DNA of 47,718 nt, taken from contig NZ_JAGBLU010000145.1 in NCBI RefSeq assembly GCF_017635265.1, positions 1-47,718 on the forward strand, in the 5' to 3' direction. The position numbers and the translations under genes are program-made. Under the pieces are notes generated by a model that was given only the letters and a program-made list of their open reading frames with translations, was not told the DNA's origin and did no database searches. Shown here in pieces: positions 27,394 to 36,919 of this stretch. The stretch's first letter is position 1. Every line of letters begins with the position of its first letter. Source of the DNA: Butyrivibrio sp. (GTDB lineage: Bacteria; Bacillota; Clostridia; Lachnospirales; Lachnospiraceae).

Positions 27394-27836
27394 TTTAATT
27401 TTTCCTCCGCATAATGTCATTTTTTTTCAACAGAAAAAAGTATACACTGAGATTTTATTTTTTCAACATATTTATTTAATAAAAAATTCATACTTTTTTC
27501 GCAAATTTCTGCGAGATAAAAAATATAAATATGGACTGTTAAATGAAAAATGTCTTCATTACACGGACATTTGTTTTTTCTACACAAGAAATAAAATAAT
27601 CCATTAAAAATTTTGTTGATATTTTATCTAGTTTTGGGCTTTTCATATATGTTAAGTTTGGATTATAATTTTTTAAGACTTTAATCCGGCAAAGTAAATA
27701 AATCGGTTCAGGAGCTGAATATTGTTAGCGAACGTATTTTGATCGGTTATCAAAACGGATCAGCTGTGCGTCGCGGTATCAGCATCCGACCGGACTTATT
27801 CAGATAAAAACAATCGTTTTTCGAGGAGAAGAATAA
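27394..27836. other. regulatory region with structured leader upstream of argH
   Basis: No gene is visible. The left part (27421-27660) is very AT-rich. A perfect -10 TATAAT lies at 27664-27669 with a weak TTTCAT at -35. From about 27681 the base composition becomes more balanced and contains inverted repeats: TTCAG/CTGAA (27707-27719), TTTTGAT/ATCAAAA (27737-27755) and CGGAT/ATCCG (27756-27788) with inner GCTG/CAGC. The last two share the bases 27756-27757. This would give a leader of about 160 nt before argH. It does not match a T-box or the ykkC/guanidine motifs that I know. Confidence 0.55.
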
Positions 27837-29219
27837 ATGGCGCAGCTTTGGGGTGGAAGATTTACAGGCAGCATAAATGAACTTGCATGGAGTTTTAATG
27901 CTTCGATTACTTTTGATAAGAGATTTTTGGAAGTTGACGTATTGGGAAGTAAGGCTCATGCACGTATGCTGGCAAAACAGGGCATTATTTCCGGTAAAGA
28001 AATGGAAGATATTGTAAATGGTCTTGATTCAATACTTAAAGATGTAAAGGCAGGCAACCTTGAAATAACTACCGGATATGAAGATATTCACAGCTTTTTG
28101 GAAGCTAATCTTATAGAGCGGATTGGTGATGCAGGCAAAAAGGTTCATACAGGACGTAGCAGAAACGATCAGGTAGCCCTTGACATGAGGCTTTATGCAA
28201 GGAACGAAGTAGAGCATATAAAAGGTCTTTTGACAGATATTCTGAAAGTGATAAATGGCATAATGGAGGAGAACCTTCAGACCTATATGCCCGGATTTAC
28301 TCATCTTCAGAAGGCACAGCCTGTTACACTTGCACACCACTTCGGTGCGTACTTTGAGATGTTTAAAAGAGATGTTCTCCGAATGAAAGATATATATGAG
28401 AGAATGAATTATTGCCCACTGGGAGCCGGAGCCCTGGCAGGAACCACATATCCTCTGGATAGGGAATACACTGCAGAACTCCTTGATTTTTACGGACCTA
28501 CACTTAACAGTATGGACTCTGTTTCAGACAGGGATTATCTTTTGGAATTTATGTCAGCTCTTTCAGTAGTGATGATGCATTTATCGAGATTTAGTGAGGA
28601 GATCATCATCTGGAATTCCAATGAGTACAGATTTGTAACTATTGATGATGCCTATTCAACAGGTTCAAGCATTATGCCTCAGAAAAAGAACCCTGATATA
28701 GCAGAGCTTGTAAGAGGCAAGACCGGAAGAGTATATGGAGATCTGATGAGTCTTTTGACTACCATGAAAGGTATACCTCTTGCATACAACAAGGACATGC
28801 AGGAAGATAAAGAGGCTTTCTTTGATGCCGTGGACAATACATCTAATTGCCTGATACTTTTTACGCAGATGTTATCTACTCTTACATTTAATAAAGAGAA
28901 CATGAAGCGAAGTGCTATGCTTGGTTTTACCAATGCAACAGACGCAGCTGATTATCTTGTAAAAAAAGGAATGCCATTCAGAGATGCCCATTCGGTTATT
29001 GGAAGACTTGTGCTTTATTGCATAGATAAGAACTGTGCAATTGATGATTTACAGATCAGTGAGCTTAAAGATTTTTCAGAATTGTTTGATGAAGACATAT
29101 ATGATGAAATCAGTTTGGAAACATGTGTAAACAAACGCCTGACTATCGGAGCACCAAGCCTTAAGTGTATGTCTGAAGTCGTTAAGATGAATAATGAATT
29201 TATTAACAGCTTAGCATAA
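27837..29219 (+). CDS. argH: argininosuccinate lyase
   Basis: A 460-residue fumarase/aspartase-superfamily enzyme that cleaves argininosuccinate to arginine and fumarate, the last step of arginine biosynthesis. Typical blocks are QLWGGRFTG at the N-terminus, EDIHSFLE, HTGRSRNDQVALDMRLY, MPGFTHLQKAQPVTLAHH, and the superfamily signature GSSIMPQKKNPD, whose serine belongs to the mobile catalytic loop. Full length. GAGGAG lies 8 bases before the ATG at 27837. argG is not next to it; instead asd follows 37 bases after the stop, suggesting a mixed amino-acid operon. Confidence 0.97.
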   Translation: MAQLWGGRFTGSINELAWSFNASITFDKRFLEVDVLGSKAHARMLAKQGIISGKEMEDIVNGLDSILKDVKAGNLEITTGYEDIHSFLEANLIERIGDAGKKVHTGRSRNDQVALDMRLYARNEVEHIKGLLTDILKVINGIMEENLQTYMPGFTHLQKAQPVTLAHHFGAYFEMFKRDVLRMKDIYERMNYCPLGAGALAGTTYPLDREYTAELLDFYGPTLNSMDSVSDRDYLLEFMSALSVVMMHLSRFSEEIIIWNSNEYRFVTIDDAYSTGSSIMPQKKNPDIAELVRGKTGRVYGDLMSLLTTMKGIPLAYNKDMQEDKEAFFDAVDNTSNCLILFTQMLSTLTFNKENMKRSAMLGFTNATDAADYLVKKGMPFRDAHSVIGRLVLYCIDKNCAIDDLQISELKDFSELFDEDIYDEISLETCVNKRLTIGAPSLKCMSEVVKMNNEFINSLA

Positions 29220-29256
29220 ATTCACAAATATTAATAATATGGAGGAGTTTTTTATT

Positions 29257-30342
29257 ATGAGCGAGAAGTTAAAAGTTGCAGTACTTGGTGGAACAGGAAT
29301 GGTTGGTCAGAGATTTATTGACATCATCAATAACCATCCGTGGTTTGAAGTTACAACTATTGCAGCAAGTCCGCGAAGCGCAGGTCAGACCTATGAGGAA
29401 GCAGTAGGAAAAAGATGGAAGATGGATAACCCGATTCCTGAGTCTGTTAAGAATATCGTTGTTAAGGATGTTACAGATGTTAAGGCTGTTTCTGAGGATG
29501 TTGACTTTGTACTTTCTGCAGTCAACATGTCCAAGGATGAAATCAAACATATCGAAGAAGAGTATGCCAAGACAGAAACTCCTGTAGTTTCTAATAACAG
29601 TGCTCACAGATGGACTCCTGATGTTCCGATGATAATCCCTGAGATCAACCCTGAACACATGGATGTTATCGAGTTCCAGAAAAAGAGACTTGGAACAACT
29701 AACGGCTTTATTGCCGTAAAGCCAAACTGCTCAATTCAGAGCTATACACCTGCTCTTACAGCATGGAAAGAGTATGAGCCATACGAAGTTGTTGCCACAA
29801 CATATCAGGCTATTTCAGGTGCCGGCAAGAACTTTGAAGAGTGGCCTGAAATGGTTGGCAATGTCATTCCTTTTATTTCAGGTGAGGAGGAGAAGTCTGA
29901 AAAAGAGCCGCTTAGAATCTGGGGAAAGGTTGAAGGCGGAGTTATTGTTCCTGCTGACGATGTTAAGATTACTTGCCAGTGCATAAGAATTCCTGTTCTT
30001 TACGGTCACACAGCAGCTGCATTTGTTAAATTCAAAAAGAATGTTTCCAAGGAAGAACTTATCGAGAAGCTTGAGAGCTTTTCCGGACTTCCTCAGAAAT
30101 TACAGCTTCCAAGCGCACCCAAGCAGTTCATTCAGTATATGCAGGATGATAACAGACCACAGGTTACTCTTGATGTTAACTATGAAGGCGGAATGGGTGT
30201 AAGCATCGGCAGACTTCGTGAGGATACAATCTATGATTATAAGTTTGTCGGTCTTTCACACAATACACTTCGCGGAGCAGCAGGCGGAGCTGTAGAGTGT
30301 GCAGAACTTTTGAAGGCAAGCGGATACATTAACAAAAAATAA
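29257..30342 (+). CDS. asd: aspartate-semialdehyde dehydrogenase
   Basis: A 361-residue NADP-dependent enzyme converting aspartyl phosphate to aspartate semialdehyde, at the branch to lysine, methionine and threonine. The N-terminal VAVLGGTGMVGQRF is the NADP-binding fold; the catalytic cysteine is C158 in VKPNCSIQS; further conserved parts are QAISGAGK and the C-terminal GGMGVSIGRLREDTIYDYKFVGLSHNTLRGAAGGAVE. The length and the PNCSIQ context match the archaeal/fungal-type subfamily rather than the shorter Gram-negative type. The start at 29257 follows GGAGG; the ATG at 29239 lies over that ribosome site. Confidence 0.96.
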   Translation: MSEKLKVAVLGGTGMVGQRFIDIINNHPWFEVTTIAASPRSAGQTYEEAVGKRWKMDNPIPESVKNIVVKDVTDVKAVSEDVDFVLSAVNMSKDEIKHIEEEYAKTETPVVSNNSAHRWTPDVPMIIPEINPEHMDVIEFQKKRLGTTNGFIAVKPNCSIQSYTPALTAWKEYEPYEVVATTYQAISGAGKNFEEWPEMVGNVIPFISGEEEKSEKEPLRIWGKVEGGVIVPADDVKITCQCIRIPVLYGHTAAAFVKFKKNVSKEELIEKLESFSGLPQKLQLPSAPKQFIQYMQDDNRPQVTLDVNYEGGMGVSIGRLREDTIYDYKFVGLSHNTLRGAAGGAVECAELLKASGYINKK

Positions 30343-30363
30343 TTTGATTTATATATTGGGGTT

Positions 30364-31740
30364 ATGGAAGAACAAAGAAGAGAAGATTTATCTTTCCTAA
30401 ACAGATACTATGAAAGCGGACTTTCCAATATTCTTGTGGTTTATGGCCACAGGAATATTGAGAGTACCTCTCTTTTGACAAAGTTCATAGAAAACAGAAA
30501 AAATTATTATTTTACTGCTCGCTCCGTGTCAGAGAGAGAGCAGCTTTTTTTGTGGGCGGGAGAACTAAAAAATAAAGGAATCAGCATTTCTGAATATCCT
30601 GATTTTAAGGAGTTTTTTGACGCTTTACTTGATGGCATGAACAGAGCACCACTCATACTTGTCTTTGAGTCTTTTGAAAATATAATCTCCAGGACAAGTG
30701 ATTTCATGAAGGAAATGGTGGAGTTTATGTCTGAAAACGGCAGAGAAAGACAGATACTGATCCTTCTTGTCAGTCATGATATAAACTGGGTTGAAAACAA
30801 TATGGTGGCAAGCCTTGGCGATCTTGCAGGTAATATCGCCGGATTCAGGAAAATAAAGCCGCTTCCGTTTTCAGAAATGAGAGCATATTTTCCAAATATG
30901 TCTTTTCGCGATGCGGTACTGACCTATTCGGTTCTTGGAGGGCAGACGGCTCTTTGGAAGTATTTTGATGACAAACTTTCTTTTAAAGAAAATATATGTA
31001 AGAATTTTTTGAATCCGGGAAGCTTTTTATATGGGGAACCTAAAAGGCTTATAGAATATACTTTGCGTGAGACAGCTGTATATAACACGATTATGTCCCA
31101 GATGGCAAGGGGAGTAAACAAGCTCAATGACCTCTACCATGCTACCGGATTTTCAAGAGCCAAGATTTCAGTATACTTAAAAACCCTTATTCATCATGAT
31201 TTTGCCTGCAAGGGATATTCCTTTGGAAATGCAGGAAGAGAGAATGTTTTAAAGGGAGTTTACAAGATTGCAGACCCACTGCTTAACTTTTATTTCAAAT
31301 TCATTTTTCCAAATGAAAGCAACCTATGTTTGATGCCGACAGATAAATTTTATGATATATTTATATCTGCAGGTATTCAAAGTTATGCAAGCGATAGTTT
31401 CAAAGCTGTATGCAGAGAATATATCTTTAAATCTGAAGAAAGGGGTACCTTCCCGTTTGAAATCGGAGACGATGGACAGTGGCTTGGCAAGGATGGTAAT
31501 ATTGATATCATTTTGCAGAGCGACATGGGAGATACTGCCCTTTGTTTGTGTAAATGGCAGAACCTTGTTACACATAAAGACTATGAAAAACTTGAATCCT
31601 GCGCAAGACTTGCAAGACTTGAGGGAGATTATTACTATTTCTTTTCAACCGCAGGATTTGATGCATGGCTCATTAATGCATCAATGCAATCAAACAGCAA
31701 GGTGCGGCTGATTGGAATAGATGAATTGACGAATGGGTAA
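30364..31740 (+). CDS. DUF234-type archaeal-ATPase family protein with degenerate motifs
   Basis: A 458-residue protein with the layout of the MJ/PH-type archaeal ATPase family: an AAA+ domain, a winged helix (INDL-like NKLNDLYHATGFSRAKISVYLKTL, about 255-280) and a C-terminal DUF234/PD-(D/E)xK-like domain. In active members the P-loop reads GxxxxGKT; here the corresponding segment is YGHRNIESTSLL (27-38), with no lysine. The Walker B position reads LILVFESFENI instead of hhhhDE. In the nuclease-like domain the aspartate is kept (GNIDIIL) but the ExK strand reads LCLCKWQ, without the glutamate. It therefore looks like a catalytically dead relative kept intact as an open frame. It overlaps the topoisomerase gene by 8 bases. 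Confidence 0.75.
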   Translation: MEEQRREDLSFLNRYYESGLSNILVVYGHRNIESTSLLTKFIENRKNYYFTARSVSEREQLFLWAGELKNKGISISEYPDFKEFFDALLDGMNRAPLILVFESFENIISRTSDFMKEMVEFMSENGRERQILILLVSHDINWVENNMVASLGDLAGNIAGFRKIKPLPFSEMRAYFPNMSFRDAVLTYSVLGGQTALWKYFDDKLSFKENICKNFLNPGSFLYGEPKRLIEYTLRETAVYNTIMSQMARGVNKLNDLYHATGFSRAKISVYLKTLIHHDFACKGYSFGNAGRENVLKGVYKIADPLLNFYFKFIFPNESNLCLMPTDKFYDIFISAGIQSYASDSFKAVCREYIFKSEERGTFPFEIGDDGQWLGKDGNIDIILQSDMGDTALCLCKWQNLVTHKDYEKLESCARLARLEGDYYYFFSTAGFDAWLINASMQSNSKVRLIGIDELTNG

Positions 31741-34700
31741 AAAACTTATAATAACCGAGAAACCATCTGTGGCAAGGGATTTTGCCAGAGTACTTAATGT
31801 TTCCGGCAATAATAATGGGTATATTGAGAATGACACTTACGTTATTTCCTGGTGTTTTGGCCACCTTGTGGAAATGGTATACCCGGAAGAATATGATGAA
31901 AAATACAAAAAGTGGAAACTGGAAGATTTACCGTTTCTGCCTGTTAATTATAAATATGGAGTAATTAAGGCAAGTGCCGATCAGTATAAGCTTGTGAATT
32001 CTCTGCTGCACAGGGAAGACATAGATACTGTATATTGGGCAGGTGACTCAGGAAAAGAAGGTCAGACCATTGAGGAGAACATCAGAAACTATGGTGGTGT
32101 CAGAGAGGGAATGACTGAGCTGAGAGTCTGGATTGATTCTATGACTGATGAAGAGGTTAGGCGAGGCATTGCAGAAGCAAGGCCCATGTCAGATTATGAA
32201 CTTCTTGGAAAGTCTGGAATCATGCGTGCCATTGAGGATTATAGCCTTGGCATTAATTTTTCACGTGCTCTGTCAGTTAAATACGGAAAGCTTATAAACG
32301 ATGCAGCTGCCACAAAGTCATATACCGCCATCGCGATAGGGCGTGTAATGACCTGTGTTTTGGGAATGGTTGTCAGAAGAGAGAGGGAGATCAGGAACTT
32401 TGTCAAGACTCCTTTTTACAGGATTGTAGGTTCTTTTTCTGATGCGAATATACTTGCTGAGTGGAAGGCTGTTACCGGAACAGCCTTTTTTGAGTCCCCG
32501 CTTTTATACAAGGAGAATGGCTTCAAAAAAGAAGAGGATGCAAAAAAGCTCATTGATTCTCTATCGGGAAAGTCAGCCGTAATAGACAGCATTGAAGATG
32601 GCATATCTAAAAAGAAAGCGCCCCTTTTATACAACCTTACTGAGCTTCAGGCCGACTGTACCAAGCGCTTTAAGATAAGTCCTTCCCAGACTCTTGATAT
32701 CGCACAGGAGCTTTATGAGAAAAAGCTTACAACATATCCCAGAACTGATGCCAGAGTTCTCACAACAGCTGTAGCCAAAGAAATCTATAAGAATATAAAG
32801 GGGTTGTCAGGAGTAGAGGAAGTCTCTGAATTTTCCGGGCATGTCCTTAAAAACGGTCTGTATAAAGGAATTGAAAAATCATATTATACCGATGACAGTA
32901 AGGTAACAGATCACTATGCCATTATTCCTACAGGTCAGACTGCAGCCATTAATTCTTTGTCAGCTCTGTCAAAAAATGTATATCTTATGATATGCAAAAG
33001 ATTTTTGGCTATTTTCTATCCGCCTGCAGAGTATAAAACGGCTAAATTGCAGATTGATGTGGGTGGCGAAAAATTCTTTGCCTCTGCCAAGGTCATGACA
33101 GCTCCGGGATTCAGAGCTGTTTTGGGAATCCCTGAAGAGAAGAAAAATTCAGGTGAAAGCGAGAACAGCCGGGGCGAATCGGGAGATAGCGTCTTTGATG
33201 AAGAGGATGTTGGTATTTCCAAAGAAGAATTTATTAAGTTCGCCTCTACAGCCCATAAGGGTGATCCGATATCTGTAAATGGCATGAATATAAGGGAAGG
33301 CGCTACAGCACCGCCTAAAAGGTATACTTCAGGTGATCTTGTAATTGCCATGGAGAATGCAGGAAATCTCATAGAAGATGAAGAACTTCGTGAGCAGATA
33401 AAAAAGAAGGGCATTGGAACTGCGGCTACAAGAGCAGGAATCATCAAAAAGCTGATTGATATAAAGTACCTGAATCAGAGCAAGAGTCAGATCATAACAC
33501 CTGAAAATCTGGGAGAAATGATATACGAAGTTGTTTATCTTTCTGTTCCGACTCTTTTAAATCCTGAGATGACAGCCAGTTGGGAAAAAGGACTTGAGGG
33601 AATATACAACGGCTCTGTTGATGCCGGTGATTACAGGGTAAAACTTGAAGACTATATCAGGCGCGAGACTTCCAGAATGATAGACAAAGATCTTACGACT
33701 GAGATAGTTAACCATATAAACCGGTTTACGGGAAAAGAGTCCAAGGGCATTGCAGCCAGAAAACCGATAGGTGTAAAGTGTCCTGTTTGCGGCGGAGAGC
33801 TTACAACAACTTCCTTTGGATATGGATGCAGTAACTATTTTGATGAGTCTAAAAAGTGCTCATTCAGTATAGGTAAGATTGCAGGAAGAGACTTATCAGA
33901 AGACGAAGTAAAACAGCTTCTTACAGAAGGTAAGACCGGTGTACTTGACGGTTTTGCAAGTAAAAAAAAGCAGAAATTCAGCGCAAGTCTCGTTATGGGA
34001 AAGGATGCGGAAGGAAAGCCGTCCATCGGTTTTAATTTTGAAGACGTTCCTATCGAATATGTGGAGGATTTAAAATGCCCGGCCTGTGGTGGCAGAATCA
34101 TAAAAACAGGATATGGCATCACCTGCGAGAACAGGACAAAAGAAGAAAATCCATGTTATTTTAGCATCGGTGAAATAGCTGGCAAAAAGCTTGATACAGA
34201 AACGCTTAAAACTCTTGTAAATGAGAGAAAGACAGATGTCATAAAGGGGTTTAAGAGTAAGAATAAAAAGAGCTTTGATGCAAAGCTTGAACTAAAGACT
34301 GCGGAAGACGGAAAGCTTTCAATAGTTTTTGATTTTGATGGAATAGAACCTGACTATCTAAAGGATGTGGTCTGCCCTGACTGCGGCGGAAGAATTATAA
34401 AAAAGAGCATAGGTTTTGGCTGTGAGAATTTTAAAGCTGAGGACCCGGAGTCCTGTAAATTTTTTATTGGCAAGATTGCATCCAAGCAGCTTTCTGAAGC
34501 AAATGTGGTTGAGCTTTTGAAAGAAGGTCATACTTCTACTATCAGAGGCTTTAAGGGAAAAATAAATAAGAAATTTGACGCGTGCCTTGTGCTTAAGAAA
34601 AACGAAGAAGGAAAAAGTGAGATTTCTTTTGACTTCGAAAATGTTGAAGCACAGGTTGTCAAAGACGTTGTATGTCCGATGTGTGGCGGAGAAATTGTCA

Positions 34701-35230
34701 AGACATCTTTTGGCTACGGCTGCAAGAACTACAACCGTGATGACCCTGAAAACAGCTGTAAGTTCAATATAGGCCAGATTGCCGGAGTTAAGCTTAAGGA
34801 TGCTCAGGTAAAAGAACTTTTGGGCGCAGGCATAACTTCTAAAATCAGCGGTTTTAAGTCAAAGAGTGGCAAGAAGTTTGAGGCTATGCTCGCTCTTAGC
34901 AAGGATGATGAGGGTAAGGTTACAGGGATCAGATTTGTTTTTGAAAACGAAGATGAGGTTTTGGAAGAATTAAAGTGTCCAATCTGTGGCAAGCCTATCA
35001 TTAAAGGTCACATGGGATATCGCTGCGAGGATTATAAGAAGGGCGATGAAGGCTGCAGCTTCTTTGTCGGTAAGATTGCAGGCAAGGATATAGATAAGGA
35101 GCAGTTTTCCAAACTGATAAACGAAAAGAAAACAGATACAATTTCCGGTTTTATCAGTAAAAAAGGTACACCATTTGATGCAAAACTTGCCTTTGATGAA
35201 AAATTTAATATAGTATTCGATTTTAATTAA
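31733..35230 (+). CDS. type IA DNA topoisomerase (TopB-like) with five zinc-ribbon repeats
   Basis: A 1165-residue topoisomerase related to topoisomerase III. TOPRIM domain: IITEKPSVARDFARVLN (6-22) and WAGDSGKEGQTI (102-113), where D105 and E109 are kept but the middle Asp of DxDxxE is Gly, as in TDAGREGE-type members. The catalytic tyrosine is Y335 in TTYPRTDARVL. From about residue 680 come five units of about 100 residues each, starting VKCPVCGGEL, LKCPACGGRI, VVCPDCGGRI, VVCPMCGGEI and LKCPICGKPI, each with a zinc-ribbon CxxC pair, a GY/FGC...C half-site and a tail IGKIAGK...F(K/I)SK. These are topoisomerase C-terminal repeats for single-strand DNA binding. Its start overlaps the preceding gene; its end overlaps the convergent GGDEF gene by 8 bases. 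Confidence 0.9.
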   Translation: MGKKLIITEKPSVARDFARVLNVSGNNNGYIENDTYVISWCFGHLVEMVYPEEYDEKYKKWKLEDLPFLPVNYKYGVIKASADQYKLVNSLLHREDIDTVYWAGDSGKEGQTIEENIRNYGGVREGMTELRVWIDSMTDEEVRRGIAEARPMSDYELLGKSGIMRAIEDYSLGINFSRALSVKYGKLINDAAATKSYTAIAIGRVMTCVLGMVVRREREIRNFVKTPFYRIVGSFSDANILAEWKAVTGTAFFESPLLYKENGFKKEEDAKKLIDSLSGKSAVIDSIEDGISKKKAPLLYNLTELQADCTKRFKISPSQTLDIAQELYEKKLTTYPRTDARVLTTAVAKEIYKNIKGLSGVEEVSEFSGHVLKNGLYKGIEKSYYTDDSKVTDHYAIIPTGQTAAINSLSALSKNVYLMICKRFLAIFYPPAEYKTAKLQIDVGGEKFFASAKVMTAPGFRAVLGIPEEKKNSGESENSRGESGDSVFDEEDVGISKEEFIKFASTAHKGDPISVNGMNIREGATAPPKRYTSGDLVIAMENAGNLIEDEELREQIKKKGIGTAATRAGIIKKLIDIKYLNQSKSQIITPENLGEMIYEVVYLSVPTLLNPEMTASWEKGLEGIYNGSVDAGDYRVKLEDYIRRETSRMIDKDLTTEIVNHINRFTGKESKGIAARKPIGVKCPVCGGELTTTSFGYGCSNYFDESKKCSFSIGKIAGRDLSEDEVKQLLTEGKTGVLDGFASKKKQKFSASLVMGKDAEGKPSIGFNFEDVPIEYVEDLKCPACGGRIIKTGYGITCENRTKEENPCYFSIGEIAGKKLDTETLKTLVNERKTDVIKGFKSKNKKSFDAKLELKTAEDGKLSIVFDFDGIEPDYLKDVVCPDCGGRIIKKSIGFGCENFKAEDPESCKFFIGKIASKQLSEANVVELLKEGHTSTIRGFKGKINKKFDACLVLKKNEEGKSEISFDFENVEAQVVKDVVCPMCGGEIVKTSFGYGCKNYNRDDPENSCKFNIGQIAGVKLKDAQVKELLGAGITSKISGFKSKSGKKFEAMLALSKDDEGKVTGIRFVFENEDEVLEELKCPICGKPIIKGHMGYRCEDYKKGDEGCSFFVGKIAGKDIDKEQFSKLINEKKTDTISGFISKKGTPFDAKLAFDEKFNIVFDFN

Positions 35231-36698
35231 GCAAAGAGTTCAGAGTGATCCTGCTTAAATCTTTTTTGAAAATTGTGTTAATTCCATACTCCTTTGAAGT
35301 TGCAGCTGAGGATTCCTTAGCTGCAATTGTTGTTATATGGATATGGTTGAATTTATCTCTTCTTTTTATATATTTCAAAAACAGAATATCGTCGGAGTTT
35401 TTTTCATCAAACTCCATTATGATCATCTCTATAGAAGCGAACAGCTGGCACAGATATGGAAGTGCATTTCCGGATTCCATATCGAGGATGTCATAGTCAT
35501 CACCAAAAGTGCTGTTTAGGAGAGGGAGAATTTCCGCATCATTGTGATTTAAGTATAAAAGTATATGCTTTTGCGGCACTTCAAACTTATGAGTACTCCA
35601 CACAGTACTCATATTTTTTCCGCAGAGCTTTGATGTGTAAAGGGCATCATCAGCTACTCTAAATAAAACCTCAAGATCGCTTTCAAGACTGTCGAAAGCT
35701 GCACCTATACTGACAGTAAAATTAGCCGAACCATTAACTGAAAAATCAGTGAGAAACATTTGCAGATTTCTGAGTTTAAATGCAGTAAGGTCCAGACTTT
35801 TTGCATCCGGAATAAAGAGGACAAATTCATCTCCGCCGTATCTTCCAACAATATCTCCGGCATGTATATTCATGGCCAAAAGGTCTCCGATATGTTTTAA
35901 AACCTGATCGCCAACATCATGACCGAGATTATCGTTTACTTTTTTGAAATCATCTACATCAATGACACAAAGGGCATAGTTTTGATGTGAGTGATTATTA
36001 TCCAGCCATTCATGAACTTTTTTATAAAAGGTTCTTTTGTTATGGGTGTGGGTAAGAGAGTCGTAGCTGCTAAGTTCAGAAAGCTTTATCCTGGCAAGTC
36101 CTTCGTTACAACGCATATCGATGATTATTCTGCCCAGCAAAAGTGCAATAAAATATGCGGCAATTGCACGGTATATATCAACTGAAAATACATTTGATGG
36201 CTCAAAAAGCAAGGCCATAAATGCATATATAAGAAGAAAAATAGTTTCGTAGAGGCTTATTTTATAGATTCGATCAATAAAGACAATAGGGAATGATAAC
36301 AGGAAAAAAGGAAACCATAATGAAGCCTTTTTGGGAAAAGCTATTATGTCCATTATGAGGACACAAACAAAAAGAAGAGAATAGAAAGAAAGGCATAGTA
36401 TTTTGGATGAAAGCGTCGATATGGACTTAGTTTTTATAATGGTCAGATTTATAAAAAAGTAGATTATTAAAACAATAGGAGTCAGGACAAAGTATCTGAT
36501 CGAGTTTTTAAATGATGGCAACATAAAAAGTGCAAGAAAGAACATGACAATATAAACAATAGAGATATACATGCAGGTTCTTCTTAGCATGAATAAATTA
36601 TTGTTTACTATATCTTTCTCACAAAGCTTAAAATACTGCTTTATTCTTTTTAGCTGCTCGTTATTTCTTTTGATATGATCAACAAATATATTGCTCAT
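35223..36698 (-). CDS. membrane diguanylate cyclase with C-terminal receiver-like domain
   Basis: A 491-residue protein from the chosen start. A short cytoplasmic helix is followed by six to seven hydrophobic segments (about 42-195), a GGDEF domain (about 205-370) with SYDSLTHTHNKR, CVIDVDDFKKVNDNLGHDVGDQ and VGRYGGDEF (GGDEF 288-292), and a C-terminal domain of about 110 residues that resembles a degenerate response-regulator receiver (ILLYLNHNDAEILPLL, MIIMEFDEKNSDDILFLKYIK, IHITTIAAKES). The I-site is only half kept (HAGD). The active-site loop is intact, so c-di-GMP synthesis is likely. Start uncertain: ATG 36698 lacks a ribosome site, and the in-frame ATG at 36722 also lacks one. Convergent with the topoisomerase gene. 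Confidence 0.88.
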   Translation of the reverse strand: MSNIFVDHIKRNNEQLKRIKQYFKLCEKDIVNNNLFMLRRTCMYISIVYIVMFFLALFMLPSFKNSIRYFVLTPIVLIIYFFINLTIIKTKSISTLSSKILCLSFYSLLFVCVLIMDIIAFPKKASLWFPFFLLSFPIVFIDRIYKISLYETIFLLIYAFMALLFEPSNVFSVDIYRAIAAYFIALLLGRIIIDMRCNEGLARIKLSELSSYDSLTHTHNKRTFYKKVHEWLDNNHSHQNYALCVIDVDDFKKVNDNLGHDVGDQVLKHIGDLLAMNIHAGDIVGRYGGDEFVLFIPDAKSLDLTAFKLRNLQMFLTDFSVNGSANFTVSIGAAFDSLESDLEVLFRVADDALYTSKLCGKNMSTVWSTHKFEVPQKHILLYLNHNDAEILPLLNSTFGDDYDILDMESGNALPYLCQLFASIEMIIMEFDEKNSDDILFLKYIKRRDKFNHIHITTIAAKESSAATSKEYGINTIFKKDLSRITLNSLLN

Positions 36699-36919
36699 GC
36701 CAAAATTATAGCATCTTAGCAAAATGGCATGTATAAAGATTTTGTAAATTGAGTTATGTGAGCTATGTCATCCATATAAAGCAGGATATGAGTGATCGTT
36801 TTAAGGGATGGAAAGAAAAATCCAGTTGAAAATCCAAAACAAAATAAGCAAAAAACAGTAAACCATGCTAAAATATAAGTGTTGTATGTAATGATAATTA
36901 TTCTAGGGGGTTGCATCTT
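36699..36919. other. intergenic region upstream of the GGDEF gene
   Basis: About 220 bases with no supported gene. On the minus strand a TATAAT (36712-36707) ends only 8 bases before the ATG at 36698. On the plus strand AGGGGG (36905-36910) precedes a small reading frame that starts at 36920. Confidence 0.5.

Noticed and set aside
27664-27836. T-box riboswitch upstream of argH
   Set aside because: No AGGGTGGNACCGCG-type T-box sequence and no T-run terminator was found in the leader.
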